Shown here piece after piece: positions 45,653-54,711 of a stretch of DNA of 64,000 nucleotides (position 1 is its first letter; the number at the start of each line of letters is the position of its first letter). The notes under the pieces are model-generated. The model was not told the origin of the DNA and did no database searches. It saw only the letters and a program-made list of their open reading frames with translations. This DNA is from an uncultured Polaribacter sp. GTDB lineage: Bacteria > Bacteroidota > Bacteroidia > Flavobacteriales > Flavobacteriaceae. The position numbers and the translations under genes were made by a program. The DNA is taken from NCBI RefSeq assembly GCF_947503855.1, contig NZ_CANNFF010000010.1, positions 1-64,000 of the forward strand, in the 5' to 3' direction.

Positions 45653-46306
45653 TTATTTTTCTATTAATTTTTGAATAAAATCTGTACTGATTTCTGTAAA
45701 ATCTTTAAAGTTAAATTGTGCTTTAGAAAGTACATTTTTATCTCCAATACCAATACTTATCATATTTGCTGTATTCGCAGCTTCTATACCAGCTACAGCA
45801 TCTTCAAAAACAATACAATTCTTAGCATCTGCCCCTAATTGTTTTGCTGCTAATAAAAATACTTCTGGGTCTGGTTTTGCTTTGGTAACATTATTACCAT
45901 CTACAATAGCATCAAAATAATGCAACAAACCTACTTTTTCTAAAATAGGTTGGGCATTTTTACTTGCAGAACCCAAGGCTATTGGTATCTTATTTTCTTT
46001 TAAATATTGTAATACTTTAGGTACATCTGGTAAAATTTCTGATGCATCCATATTTTCTATATACTCTAGGTAATCTATATTTTTTTCGATCATCCAAGTA
46101 TCAAATTCTTTTTGCGTTGCTTCTCTGTTACCAATTTCTAATAAAATTTCTAAACAGCGTTTTCTACTTACACCTTTAAAAAGTTCGTTTTGTTCTTTGG
46201 TAAACTCAAAACCTAATGTGTTTGCTAGCTTTTTCCAAGCTAAATAATGGTATTTTGCAGTGTCTACAATAACACCATCTAAATCGAATATAAACCCTTT
46301 TTTCAT
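45653..46306 (-). CDS. pgmB: Beta-phosphoglucomutase
   Basis: A 217-residue HAD-superfamily protein with the class I cap. The nucleophile motif FDLDGVIVDT has Asp8 and Asp10; the cap loop KGVSRKRCLEILL follows; then the serine motif (ALGSASKNA), the lysine (AKPDPEVFL) and the terminal acid pair (VFEDAVAGIEAA). This matches beta-phosphoglucomutase, which turns beta-glucose 1-phosphate into glucose 6-phosphate. It sits beside the GH65 gene that makes its substrate and 9 bp after the transporter gene. Confidence 0.95.
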   Translation of the reverse strand: MKKGFIFDLDGVIVDTAKYHYLAWKKLANTLGFEFTKEQNELFKGVSRKRCLEILLEIGNREATQKEFDTWMIEKNIDYLEYIENMDASEILPDVPKVLQYLKENKIPIALGSASKNAQPILEKVGLLHYFDAIVDGNNVTKAKPDPEVFLLAAKQLGADAKNCIVFEDAVAGIEAANTANMISIGIGDKNVLSKAQFNFKDFTEISTDFIQKLIEK

Positions 46307-46315
46307 TTACTATTT

Positions 46316-47665
46316 TTAAACTGTTTCAACTACATCGTCTACATCTTTTACTTTGTAAACTAAGGCTGCAGCTGTTAAAAAACTAATTCCACTAATTACT
46401 ATTGCAAAAATTGCTTGATTACCATACGCATATTTTACTAACGGACCGCCAATTAATGCATTAATGATTTGAGGCATTACAATGAAGAAATTAAAAATTC
46501 CCATATAAACGCCCATTTTTTTTGCAGATATAGAACCTGCTAAAATTGCATAAGGCATTGCTAAAATACTTGCCCATGCAATACCAACTCCTATCATAGA
46601 AAGTATCAACCAGTTTTCATCTGGCATAAAGTAGATTGATAAAAGTCCTAAACCTCCAATAATTAAAGAAAATGCATGTGTTTTTTTTCTGCCAATTTTC
46701 TTTGCTATGTAAGGCAATGCAAAGGCATAAAATGCTGATATTAAATTATAAATTCCGAAAAGAATTCCAACCCAATCTCCAGCATCTTGGTATGTTGTAC
46801 TGGTACTATCTGTATGTGGTAAACCATAAATATGTTGCGCTATTGCTGGTGTTGCAAAAACCCACATACCAAAAAGACCAAACCAAGAAAAAAACTGCAC
46901 CCAACTTAATTGACGCATTGTTGTTGGCATTTTTTTAAAATCTTCAAAAATATCCATTAAACTGGATTTTTCTTGCTCCTCCTTTGTTGCCAAAGATTCA
47001 TTATCGAAATTTGCTAACTCTTCTGGAGAATATTCTTTAGTTGTTGTAACCGTAATTAATATTGAAACAATTAAAATAATTGCACCAATAATAAAAGACC
47101 AAATTAAATTTTGTGGCACAACACCTTCTGAAGTTGCATTAGAAACACCAAACCAATTAGTTAAAGCATACGGCAACCAAGACCCGATAACTGCACCAAA
47201 ACCAATTAAAGCAGTTTGTACGCTAAATCCTAAAGTTCTTTGATCTGTTCTTAAATTATCGCCAACAAGAGCCCTAAATGGCTCCATTGCAATATTAAAA
47301 GATGCGTCCATAATCATTAAAAAACCAGCACCCACCCAAAGAGCAGGCAAAAAAGCAATAAACATGTCTGCTTGTGGCATTAAAACCAAACCTATAGAAG
47401 CTAAAATTGCACCGACAAGAAAATAAGGTTTTCTTCTCCCAAACTTTCCCCAAGTTTTATCACTATAGTAACCTATAATTGGCTGAACAATCAACCCCAT
47501 CAAAGGTGCTATAATCCAAAACCAAGAAAGTTCATGTACGTCTGCGCCAAAAATTTGTAGAATTCTACTAGCGTTTGCATTTTGCAGGGCGAAACCCATT
47601 TGTATTCCCAGAAATCCAAAACTCATGTTCCAGATTTGCCAAAAATTTAATTTATGCTTTTCCAT
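46316..47665 (-). CDS. Maltose/alpha-glucoside transporter, SLC45-like MFS
   Basis: A 449-residue membrane protein with about twelve hydrophobic segments. It opens FWQIWNMSFGFLGIQMGFALQNANASRI and carries the paired motif PIIGYYSDKTWGKFGRRKPYF, as in the sucrose/maltose (SLC45, GPH-related) group of MFS carriers. As first gene of the ten-gene operon with GH65 and pgmB it should bring maltose or short maltodextrins through the inner membrane. A perfect -7 element (47766-47773) and a LacI-type operator (47815-47830) lie upstream. Confidence 0.92.
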   Translation of the reverse strand: MEKHKLNFWQIWNMSFGFLGIQMGFALQNANASRILQIFGADVHELSWFWIIAPLMGLIVQPIIGYYSDKTWGKFGRRKPYFLVGAILASIGLVLMPQADMFIAFLPALWVGAGFLMIMDASFNIAMEPFRALVGDNLRTDQRTLGFSVQTALIGFGAVIGSWLPYALTNWFGVSNATSEGVVPQNLIWSFIIGAIILIVSILITVTTTKEYSPEELANFDNESLATKEEQEKSSLMDIFEDFKKMPTTMRQLSWVQFFSWFGLFGMWVFATPAIAQHIYGLPHTDSTSTTYQDAGDWVGILFGIYNLISAFYAFALPYIAKKIGRKKTHAFSLIIGGLGLLSIYFMPDENWLILSMIGVGIAWASILAMPYAILAGSISAKKMGVYMGIFNFFIVMPQIINALIGGPLVKYAYGNQAIFAIVISGISFLTAAALVYKVKDVDDVVETV

Positions 47666-47765
47666 TTATCGAATATTATAAAATGAATATTACGATAAGT
47701 TTTTATGACTTATCAATTATTACAAAGTGTGGAATGAAATTTATTGATAAATCTTAATATTATAA

Positions 47766-47773
47766 CAAAGGTA
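47766..47773 (-). promoter_or_regulatory. -7 element of the ten-gene alpha-glucan operon
   Basis: The minus strand reads TACCTTTG, a perfect match to TAnnTTTG. It predicts a leader of roughly 95 nt before the transporter start at 47665. No clear -33 TTTG is at standard spacing, consistent with an activator-dependent promoter. Confidence 0.65.
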
Positions 47774-47812
47774 AATTAATTTTATGATTTTGATAAAATT
47801 CAACTAAAATAT

Positions 47813-48835
47813 TTACGACGACGGTTTCGTAGATTCTCGTAGTTTTAGATCGCTAGAAATAACTATTTTTTTTGGTTTAAATAGTTCCGATTCATTTTCA
47901 ATTCTTTCAATTAATAAATCCACAGCTTGTTTCCCCATAGTAAAACCATGTTGTGCAATTGTTGTAATTGATGGCGATGAATATTCTGAGATTAAACCGT
48001 CTGTAAAACCAATAATAGAAATATCTTTTGGTACTTCTAAACCTTTCTCTTTAGCTATTCTCATTGCATTTGCAGCATAAATTTCATTCACCGCAAAAAC
48101 AGCATCAATGTCTTGTTCAAAAACTTTTTCTATTTGTGGTTTTATATCTTCATTTTCATCAATTTCAACAATTAATTTTTTATTTGTTTTGATATAAGAT
48201 TCTATCAGTGCTTTTTCATAACCTTGCCTTCTTAAAGCACCAACATTCACATGATTAGGTGTTGTTATTAATGCTATTTTTGTTCTATGATTATCTAACA
48301 AGTGTTGGGTGGCTTTGTACCCTGCACCAACATCATCCACCACTACTTTATCACACAATATTTCATCTACGACTCTATCGAATAATACCAAAGGAATTTC
48401 TTCAGCAACCAGTCCTTTAAAATGATTAAAATCTTTGTTTTCAAGGGTTTGACTAGCTATAGAAACAATTAAACCATCAACACTACCATTCGACAAAACC
48501 TTTAATGTTTCTACTTCTTTTTTATACGATTCATTAGAAAAACAAACCATAATATTGTATCCTTTTTTGTTAGCACCTTCCTCAATTCCCATAATCACTG
48601 TAGAGAAAAAATGATGTACAATTTTAGGTAAAATTACACCTATAACCTTAGTCTTTTGGTTTCTTAATTGTAATGCTAAACTATTGGGTTTGTAATTGTA
48701 GAGATCTGCATAAGCTTGAATTTTCTGTTTTGTTTCTGTACTAATCTCATGGCTATCTTTTAAGGCCTTAGATACTGTTGAAGTTGACACACCTAATTCT
48801 TTCGCTATTGTTTTTATGGTAATTTTTTGCTTCAT
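47813..48835 (-). CDS. LacI-family transcriptional regulator of the alpha-glucan locus
   Basis: A 340-residue regulator. It has an N-terminal LacI HTH (about residues 5-30; ITIKTIAKELGVSTSTVSKALKDSHEIS) with the hinge region (YNYKPNSLALQLRNQKTKVIGVILP), then a periplasmic-binding-protein-like effector domain (about 60-330). It is encoded between the two divergent alpha-glucan operons, and the two palindromes upstream of those operons (48908-48923 and 47815-47830) have the CG-centred form LacI proteins bind. The second palindrome overlaps the last codons of this gene. The effector is probably maltose or a maltodextrin (inference). Confidence 0.95.
   Translation of the reverse strand: MKQKITIKTIAKELGVSTSTVSKALKDSHEISTETKQKIQAYADLYNYKPNSLALQLRNQKTKVIGVILPKIVHHFFSTVIMGIEEGANKKGYNIMVCFSNESYKKEVETLKVLSNGSVDGLIVSIASQTLENKDFNHFKGLVAEEIPLVLFDRVVDEILCDKVVVDDVGAGYKATQHLLDNHRTKIALITTPNHVNVGALRRQGYEKALIESYIKTNKKLIVEIDENEDIKPQIEKVFEQDIDAVFAVNEIYAANAMRIAKEKGLEVPKDISIIGFTDGLISEYSSPSITTIAQHGFTMGKQAVDLLIERIENESELFKPKKIVISSDLKLRESTKPSS
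47815..47830 (-). promoter_or_regulatory. LacI-type operator 2, inside the end of the regulator gene
   Basis: The minus strand reads ACGAAACCGTCGTCGT, 14 of 16 identical to the operator at 48908-48923 and in the same orientation to the gene it precedes. It is 41 bp upstream of the perfect -7 element of the transporter operon and also encodes the last residues TKPSS of the regulator. Confidence 0.6.
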
Positions 48836-48907
48836 TTTTTATGGATAGGCAAATTAAATCTTATTTTTTTGCTAAATTAATGAATTTTAAAGAATAAAGT
48901 TATCAAC

Positions 48908-48923
48908 ACGAAACCGTTTTCGT
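48908..48923 (+). promoter_or_regulatory. LacI-type operator 1, upstream of susC
   Basis: ACGAAACCGTTTTCGT, a near-perfect palindrome centred on CG (half-sites ACGAAAcC and ACGAAAaC). It lies between the regulator and the divergent susC. A -7-like TATATTTA at 48959-48966 follows 35 bp downstream, so the site sits upstream of the promoter. Confidence 0.8.
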
Positions 48924-49032
48924 TACTTAAACTTTACCAGATTAACTAAATTATATTCTATATTTACTCTGTGGAATGTAAATTTATTGTTAATACAAAT
49001 CAAATTTACAGTTATTATTTAACAAATTATAC

Positions 49033-51936
49033 ATGAAAAAACTTAAATTATTTTTAATTGGTATTCTTTTAAGTTCATCTTTTGCAATGTTTGCTCAACA
49101 AACAGCAAAAGGTATCGTTAAAGAAAAAACATCGGGAGATCCTCTACCAGGTGTTAGTATTATAGTTAAAGGTACCCAAAAAGGTGCTGAAACAGATTTT
49201 AATGGTAACTTTAATTTACCGAATGTAAAAAAAGGAGACGTTCTTCTTTTTAGGTATTTAGGGTATGCTAATAAAGAAGTTACAATTACATCAAATTTTA
49301 ATTTGGTTGTAGAGTTAGAAGAGTCTTCTCAACAATTAGATGAAATTGTTGTAGTTGGTTATGGTACCACAACAGTAAAAGATGCAACAGGTTCAGTAGA
49401 AGCTATTACAGCAAAAGAATTTACAAAAGGTAACATAGTAACACCAGAAAACTTATTAAGTGGGCGTGTTGCAGGTGTAAACATTACAACAAGTGGTGCT
49501 CCTGGTTCTGGTTCTCAAATTAGAATTCGTGGTGGTTCTTCTTTAAACGCATCTAACGATCCTTTAGTGGTTATTGACGGTTTACCTTTATCTGGAGTAG
49601 ATTTAAATAGTATTAACCCAAATGATATCGAATCTTTTTCGGTTTTAAAAGATGCTTCTGCAACATCAATTTATGGTTCTAGAGGTGCAAATGGTGTTAT
49701 TATTATTACTACTAAAAAAGGTAGAACAGAATATACTTTAGACTACGATGTTCAAGTAGGTTTTGGTGAAATTAAAAACAGAGTTAGTGTATTTAATGGA
49801 GACGAATTTAGAAATTTAGTCAATACCAGAAGACCTAGCGATGCTGGTCTTTTAGGAACTGCTAATACAAATTGGCAAGATGAGATTTTTCAAAAATCTG
49901 TTGCAACGCAACACAATTTAACGGCTAGAGGTCAAATATTTGGTTTTTTACCAACTAGACTTTCTGTAAACTTTTCAGAAATTGAAGGTAACCTATTAAC
50001 ATCTCAATTTGATAGATCAAACATATCTGTATCTATGAACCCTTCATTTTTTGATGATCATTTAAAGGTAAGCCTAAATTATAATAGAGCTTTTGTTGAC
50101 AACAGATCTGCTGATTCAGGACAGGTAAACTCAGCTTTGCGTTATGACCCTACACAGCCTGTTTACGATCCAACATCTCCTTTTGGAGGGTTTTATCAAC
50201 ATATAAATAGAACACCAGGTGGAATTTTAGTAGAAAATGGAACAAGAAACCCTGTTGCTGCTTTGTTGCAAAACAATAACAACTCTAATAGATTTAGACA
50301 ATTTGGTAATTTAAAGTTAGATTACAAATTACATTTCTTACCAGAAGTTACAGCTACTGTTTCTGCAGGTTTTGATAAATCTAAAGAAGAAGGATCTTTT
50401 TTTAGCCCATTAAATAGTCCTGCAAACTATACAGACTTATTTGTTGGGGGTGAAGGTTCATTTATTAATGAGTTTGAAAATGAAAACTTTAATGCGTACT
50501 TAACTTATGTAAATACATTTGACAAATTAAAAACAGATGTAATGGTAGGTTATGATTATCAATCTTTTAACAGCTCTGGAAATAGTACAGGAAACATTAG
50601 AAACCCTAATGACCAAGGTGCTACTTCTTATGTAAACACTCCTGTTGTTTTGGTAGGTTTTTTAGCAAGAGCAAATCTTACTTTTAACGAAAAATACTTA
50701 TTAACTCTAAACTACAGAAGAGATGGTACTTCTAGATTTGGTCCTCAAAACAGATGGGGTAATTTTGGGGGTGCAGCATTTGCTTGGAGAATGAGCGATG
50801 AGAACTTCTTAAAAGACAATGAAGTAATTTCTGAATTAAAACTGCGTGCATCTTATGGTGTTAATGGTCAACAAGATGGTATTGCTGGAGATTTATATTT
50901 AGATAGGTATCGTTTTGGAAACCAAAACTCTCAATATATATTTGGTGGTAATCCAATTCAGTCTACAATTCCTTCTGAAAGAAGTAGTTTAAAATGGGAA
51001 AATACAGCAACTATAGAATTAGGTATAGACTATGGTTTATTTGATAACAGAATTTCTGGATCTATAAATGCTTTCCAAAAAAATTCTACAGATTTATTAT
51101 CTGATGCTCCTGTTGCAGATGCTTCTAATTTTACAAATAGAGTACTACAAAATATCGGAGATTTACAAGTAAATGGTTTAGAATTCACATTAAATGCAGA
51201 TGTGGTTAAAACTCAAGAATTAGATTGGAATATCAATTTTAACGCAACTTATATAGATAGAGAAATTAAAGAATTGGCATTAGGTCAAGATATTACTACA
51301 GGTGGTATTGCTGGTGGTACAGGTAACTTTATCCAACTATATAGCGAAGGTTTTGCTCCTAACTCTTTCTTTGTATACAAACAATTATATGATACTGCTG
51401 GTAAACCTATAGAAGGTGCTTATGCAGATTTAAACGGAGATGGAATTATAAATACAGATGATAGATACTTAAAAGAAAATCCTCAAGCGGATTTAGCTTT
51501 AGGTTTTCAATCGAACTTTAATTACAAAAATTTCGATTTAACATTTAATTTAAGAGCTCAAATTGGTAATTACGTATACAATAATGTAAATTCATCATTA
51601 GCTCAGTACGATTTATTACAAGACAATGCAGTTCTAGGGAATATACCTACTTCTGTTTTAGACACAAACTTTCAAAGAACATCAGATGTAATACTTTCTG
51701 ATATTTACTTAGAAAATGCTTCTTTCTTAAGAATGGATAATATTACTTTAGGATATACCTTTGATAGACCTATCAAAAAATTTGCCTCTAACAGCATTCG
51801 TTTATGGGCTGGTATGCAAAATGTTTTTATACTTACAAACTACTCTGGTCTAGATCCAGAAGTATTTAATGGTATAGACAATACTATTTACCCAAGACCA
51901 AGAACATTTTTGGTTGGTGCAAACATTAAATTTTAA
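49033..51936 (+). CDS. susC: SusC/RagA TonB-dependent transporter, alpha-glucan locus
   Basis: A 967-residue outer-membrane transporter: signal peptide (1-21), carboxypeptidase-regulatory-like domain (about 25-95; GIVKEKTSGDPLPGVSIIVKGTQKGAETDFNG), SusC motif QLDEIVVVGYGTTTVKDATGSV, plug (to about 235; APGSGSQIRIRGGSSLNASNDPLVVIDG, ATSIYGSRGANGVIIITTKKG), barrel, and terminal FLVGANIKF. With the SusD-like partner it imports starch fragments. It is the first gene of the plus-strand operon, controlled by the upstream LacI-type site (inference). Confidence 0.96.
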   Translation: MKKLKLFLIGILLSSSFAMFAQQTAKGIVKEKTSGDPLPGVSIIVKGTQKGAETDFNGNFNLPNVKKGDVLLFRYLGYANKEVTITSNFNLVVELEESSQQLDEIVVVGYGTTTVKDATGSVEAITAKEFTKGNIVTPENLLSGRVAGVNITTSGAPGSGSQIRIRGGSSLNASNDPLVVIDGLPLSGVDLNSINPNDIESFSVLKDASATSIYGSRGANGVIIITTKKGRTEYTLDYDVQVGFGEIKNRVSVFNGDEFRNLVNTRRPSDAGLLGTANTNWQDEIFQKSVATQHNLTARGQIFGFLPTRLSVNFSEIEGNLLTSQFDRSNISVSMNPSFFDDHLKVSLNYNRAFVDNRSADSGQVNSALRYDPTQPVYDPTSPFGGFYQHINRTPGGILVENGTRNPVAALLQNNNNSNRFRQFGNLKLDYKLHFLPEVTATVSAGFDKSKEEGSFFSPLNSPANYTDLFVGGEGSFINEFENENFNAYLTYVNTFDKLKTDVMVGYDYQSFNSSGNSTGNIRNPNDQGATSYVNTPVVLVGFLARANLTFNEKYLLTLNYRRDGTSRFGPQNRWGNFGGAAFAWRMSDENFLKDNEVISELKLRASYGVNGQQDGIAGDLYLDRYRFGNQNSQYIFGGNPIQSTIPSERSSLKWENTATIELGIDYGLFDNRISGSINAFQKNSTDLLSDAPVADASNFTNRVLQNIGDLQVNGLEFTLNADVVKTQELDWNINFNATYIDREIKELALGQDITTGGIAGGTGNFIQLYSEGFAPNSFFVYKQLYDTAGKPIEGAYADLNGDGIINTDDRYLKENPQADLALGFQSNFNYKNFDLTFNLRAQIGNYVYNNVNSSLAQYDLLQDNAVLGNIPTSVLDTNFQRTSDVILSDIYLENASFLRMDNITLGYTFDRPIKKFASNSIRLWAGMQNVFILTNYSGLDPEVFNGIDNTIYPRPRTFLVGANIKF

Positions 51937-51950
51937 TTAATAAAGAATTA

Positions 51951-53564
51951 ATGATGAAAAATATATTAAAAATAGAAAAAATAGCAATTCTTTTTCTTGT
52001 GATGGTTGTAGCATTATCATCTTGTACAAAAGATCTAGATATTACACCAAAAGACGATCAAGATTTATTAGGTGAAGATTTTTTTGCAAATGAAACTGCT
52101 TATAAAGAATTGTTAGCAGGTGTTTATGGTAACCTATCTTTAACAGGTGTAGATGGTCCAGGATCATCAAACATAGATGGTTTAGATGCTGGTACAAGTC
52201 AGTTTGGTAGAGTTTTATTATATCTACAAACATTATCTGCAGATCAAATGATTTGGTCTTACGAAAACGACCCTGGAACCAGAGCAATACAACGTAATAT
52301 TTGGAATGCAGATGACCCAATTATTTTGGGTATGTTTGGTAGAACTCACGTTACAATTGCTTTTGCAAACAATTTCTTAAGAGAAACTACAGATGCAAAA
52401 TTGGATGAAAGAAATGTATCTTCTGCAACAAGAGCAGAAATAGTAAAATTTAGAGCAGAAGCAAGATTGCTTAGAGCAATGTCTTACTATTACATGATGG
52501 ATTTATTTGGGCAAGCAAACTTTACAACCGAAAATGATGCAATTAATGCACAACCTCAAGCTTATGACAGACAGCAATTATTTGACTTTGTAGAGTCTGA
52601 ATTAATAGCTATTGAAGCTGATTTAGCTGATCCAATGGCTGTAGAACATGGTAGAGCAAGCAAAGGTGTTGCTTGGATGATTTTAGCTAAAATCTATTTA
52701 AATGCAGAAGTATATATTGGACAAGAAAAATATACAGAATGTTTAGATTATTGTAAAAAAATTATTGCAGGTGGTTATACGTTAGCTACAGATTATCAGC
52801 ACAATTTTATGGCAGATAATGATGTAAATTCTGCAAGTAACGAAATTATTTTTCCTTTAATTTCAGACGGAACATTTACACAAAACTACGGACCAACAAC
52901 AGTTATGATTAATGGTGCAGTAGGAAGTATAGAATCAAATGGTGCTGCATTAGGCGTTGGCGCTGGTGGCTGGGGTGGAGCCCTAAGACTTAGAAAAGAA
53001 TTTGTACAATTGTTTGATGGCGGAATTTACAATACAGATACTAGAAACACGATTATATCATCAGAAAGAGATATTGAAATATTAGATATTTCTGACAAAG
53101 ATCAAGGGTATATTTTAGAAAAATATTCTAATGCAAAATCTACAGGTGGTTTTGGTGTAGATCAAACCTTTGTAGATACAGATTTTCCTTTATTTAGATT
53201 GGCAGATGTATATTTAATGTATGCAGAAGCTCATTTAAGAGGTGGTACAGGCGCAAATCCTGCAGATCTTTTAACTTATGTCAACTCTTTAAGAACTAGA
53301 GCTAACAATCCGCAAAACAATTTAACAATTGCAGATGTAGATTTAGATTTCATTATAGATGAAAGAGCAAGAGAGTTACACTGGGAAGCGCACAGACGTC
53401 AAGACTTAATTCGTTTTGGACGCTTTACAGGAGGAAACTATAACTGGGTATGGAAAGGAAATGGAACAAGTGGTATCTCAATACCATCTAACTTAAAATT
53501 ATACCCAATACCTTCAGCAAGTTTGGCTTCAAACCCAAATTTAGTTCAAAACGCTGGATATTAA
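51951..53564 (+). CDS. susD: SusD/RagB-family lipoprotein, alpha-glucan locus
   Basis: A 537-residue lipoprotein (Cys25 in ALSSC). SusD features: an N-terminal helical part with the conserved FRAEARLLRAMSYYYMMDLFG segment, a DLIRFGRF-type motif near the C-terminus (RARELHWEAHRRQDLIRFGRF) and LFRLADVYLMYAEAHLRGG. A second ATG lies one codon downstream (MMKN), so the true start may be 51954. It should bind starch over the SusC channel. It follows susC by 14 bp. Confidence 0.95.
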   Translation: MMKNILKIEKIAILFLVMVVALSSCTKDLDITPKDDQDLLGEDFFANETAYKELLAGVYGNLSLTGVDGPGSSNIDGLDAGTSQFGRVLLYLQTLSADQMIWSYENDPGTRAIQRNIWNADDPIILGMFGRTHVTIAFANNFLRETTDAKLDERNVSSATRAEIVKFRAEARLLRAMSYYYMMDLFGQANFTTENDAINAQPQAYDRQQLFDFVESELIAIEADLADPMAVEHGRASKGVAWMILAKIYLNAEVYIGQEKYTECLDYCKKIIAGGYTLATDYQHNFMADNDVNSASNEIIFPLISDGTFTQNYGPTTVMINGAVGSIESNGAALGVGAGGWGGALRLRKEFVQLFDGGIYNTDTRNTIISSERDIEILDISDKDQGYILEKYSNAKSTGGFGVDQTFVDTDFPLFRLADVYLMYAEAHLRGGTGANPADLLTYVNSLRTRANNPQNNLTIADVDLDFIIDERARELHWEAHRRQDLIRFGRFTGGNYNWVWKGNGTSGISIPSNLKLYPIPSASLASNPNLVQNAGY

Positions 53565-53586
53565 TTAAAAATACAAATTAGAAATA

Positions 53587-54684
53587 ATGGAAAACATAAA
53601 AAGATTTTCAGCAATTACAATTATTGGACTGGCATTAATCATGTTTACTTCTTGTAATGATAGTTCTGAAAAATTCACAATAGGCTCACCAACAGCTCCA
53701 GTTTTACAAGACTTAAACTTTAACAGATTAGAGTTAGACGCTGTCAATACAGGTAACCCTGCAATTACCTTAAACTGGCAAGATGCAGATTATGGGCAAC
53801 AAACTGCAATAAATTATTTAATTCAGTTTTCTAGTGATGATGCATTTACTGAACCAATAACTGCAACCACCGTTACAGGACAGACCTCTATTACACTTTC
53901 TGTAAACGAAGTTAACTCTGCAGCAGGTTCTGCTGGTTTAAATCCATTTGAATGGAAAAATGTGTATATAAGAGTAGCTTCTACCTTAGGAACGCAAGGA
54001 AATGAGATTGTAAGTTCTAACACAATTAACTTAGAAGTTTATCCTTACTTTAATTATGTCTTTAACGATTATTATTTAGTTGGAAATGCAACTGCACCAG
54101 ACTGGAATAACAACAACAACAACCCTGCATTGTTTAGAGATGCTTCTGACAGCAATAAATATTACTATACAGGATATTTTGGGACAGGAGAATTTAAAGT
54201 TCTAGAAGTTAAAGGTTTATGGCAACCTCAATGGGGTACTAACGACGCTTCTTCTATTGATGTAAACCCTGGTGGAGGAACAGACCCTGGAACTTTTCCA
54301 AACAATAACAATGCAATAGCAGCAGCCGGTTTTTATAGTTTTAGTATAGATTTTGCTAGTAAAACCTACGCTTTTGAACCTTTTGATGCTAGCGGAAAGA
54401 CAAGTCCAGCATCCTTATCTATTGAAGGAACTAGCACTGCAAATGTAGTAGCTATGACACCTTTATCTTTTGATGGACACGTATGGTATGCAAATGGTGT
54501 AAGATTAACACCTGGTAATGTGGAATTTGTTACAGATACTTCTGCAAAATGGGGTGCTGACACTTCATTTTCTGGTGTAGCAACAGATGGTGGTGGTCCA
54601 ATTCCAGTACCTGTAGAAGATAATTATGATATCTGGTTTAACGATTTAACTGGGCGTTATATTTTAATTCCTTTAAACTTATAA
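53587..54684 (+). CDS. SusE-like starch-binding lipoprotein
   Basis: A 365-residue lipoprotein (Cys23 in MFTSC). It has an N-terminal SusE-type Ig-like domain (about 35-150; LELDAVNTGNPAITLNWQDADYG, TLSVNEVNSAAG) followed by two C-terminal starch-binding-type segments (about 155-265 and 270-365; YYLVGNATAPDWNNNNNNPALF, KYYYTGYFGTGEFKVLEVKGLWQPQWGTNDA, YDIWFNDLTGRYILIPLNL). The order SusC-SusD-SusE-SusF matches starch loci of Bacteroidota. Binding residues are likely the tryptophans in KGLWQPQWG. Gaps are 22 and 27 bp. Confidence 0.88.
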   Translation: MENIKRFSAITIIGLALIMFTSCNDSSEKFTIGSPTAPVLQDLNFNRLELDAVNTGNPAITLNWQDADYGQQTAINYLIQFSSDDAFTEPITATTVTGQTSITLSVNEVNSAAGSAGLNPFEWKNVYIRVASTLGTQGNEIVSSNTINLEVYPYFNYVFNDYYLVGNATAPDWNNNNNNPALFRDASDSNKYYYTGYFGTGEFKVLEVKGLWQPQWGTNDASSIDVNPGGGTDPGTFPNNNNAIAAAGFYSFSIDFASKTYAFEPFDASGKTSPASLSIEGTSTANVVAMTPLSFDGHVWYANGVRLTPGNVEFVTDTSAKWGADTSFSGVATDGGGPIPVPVEDNYDIWFNDLTGRYILIPLNL

Positions 54685-54711
54685 TATCTAATAACTCTTA
54701 ATATAAAAAAA

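Noticed and set aside
48979-48986. TAAATTTA as alternative -7 of the alpha-glucan susC
   Set aside because: Possible, but the TATATTTA at 48959 better matches the operator distance seen on the other side; left undecided rather than annotated.
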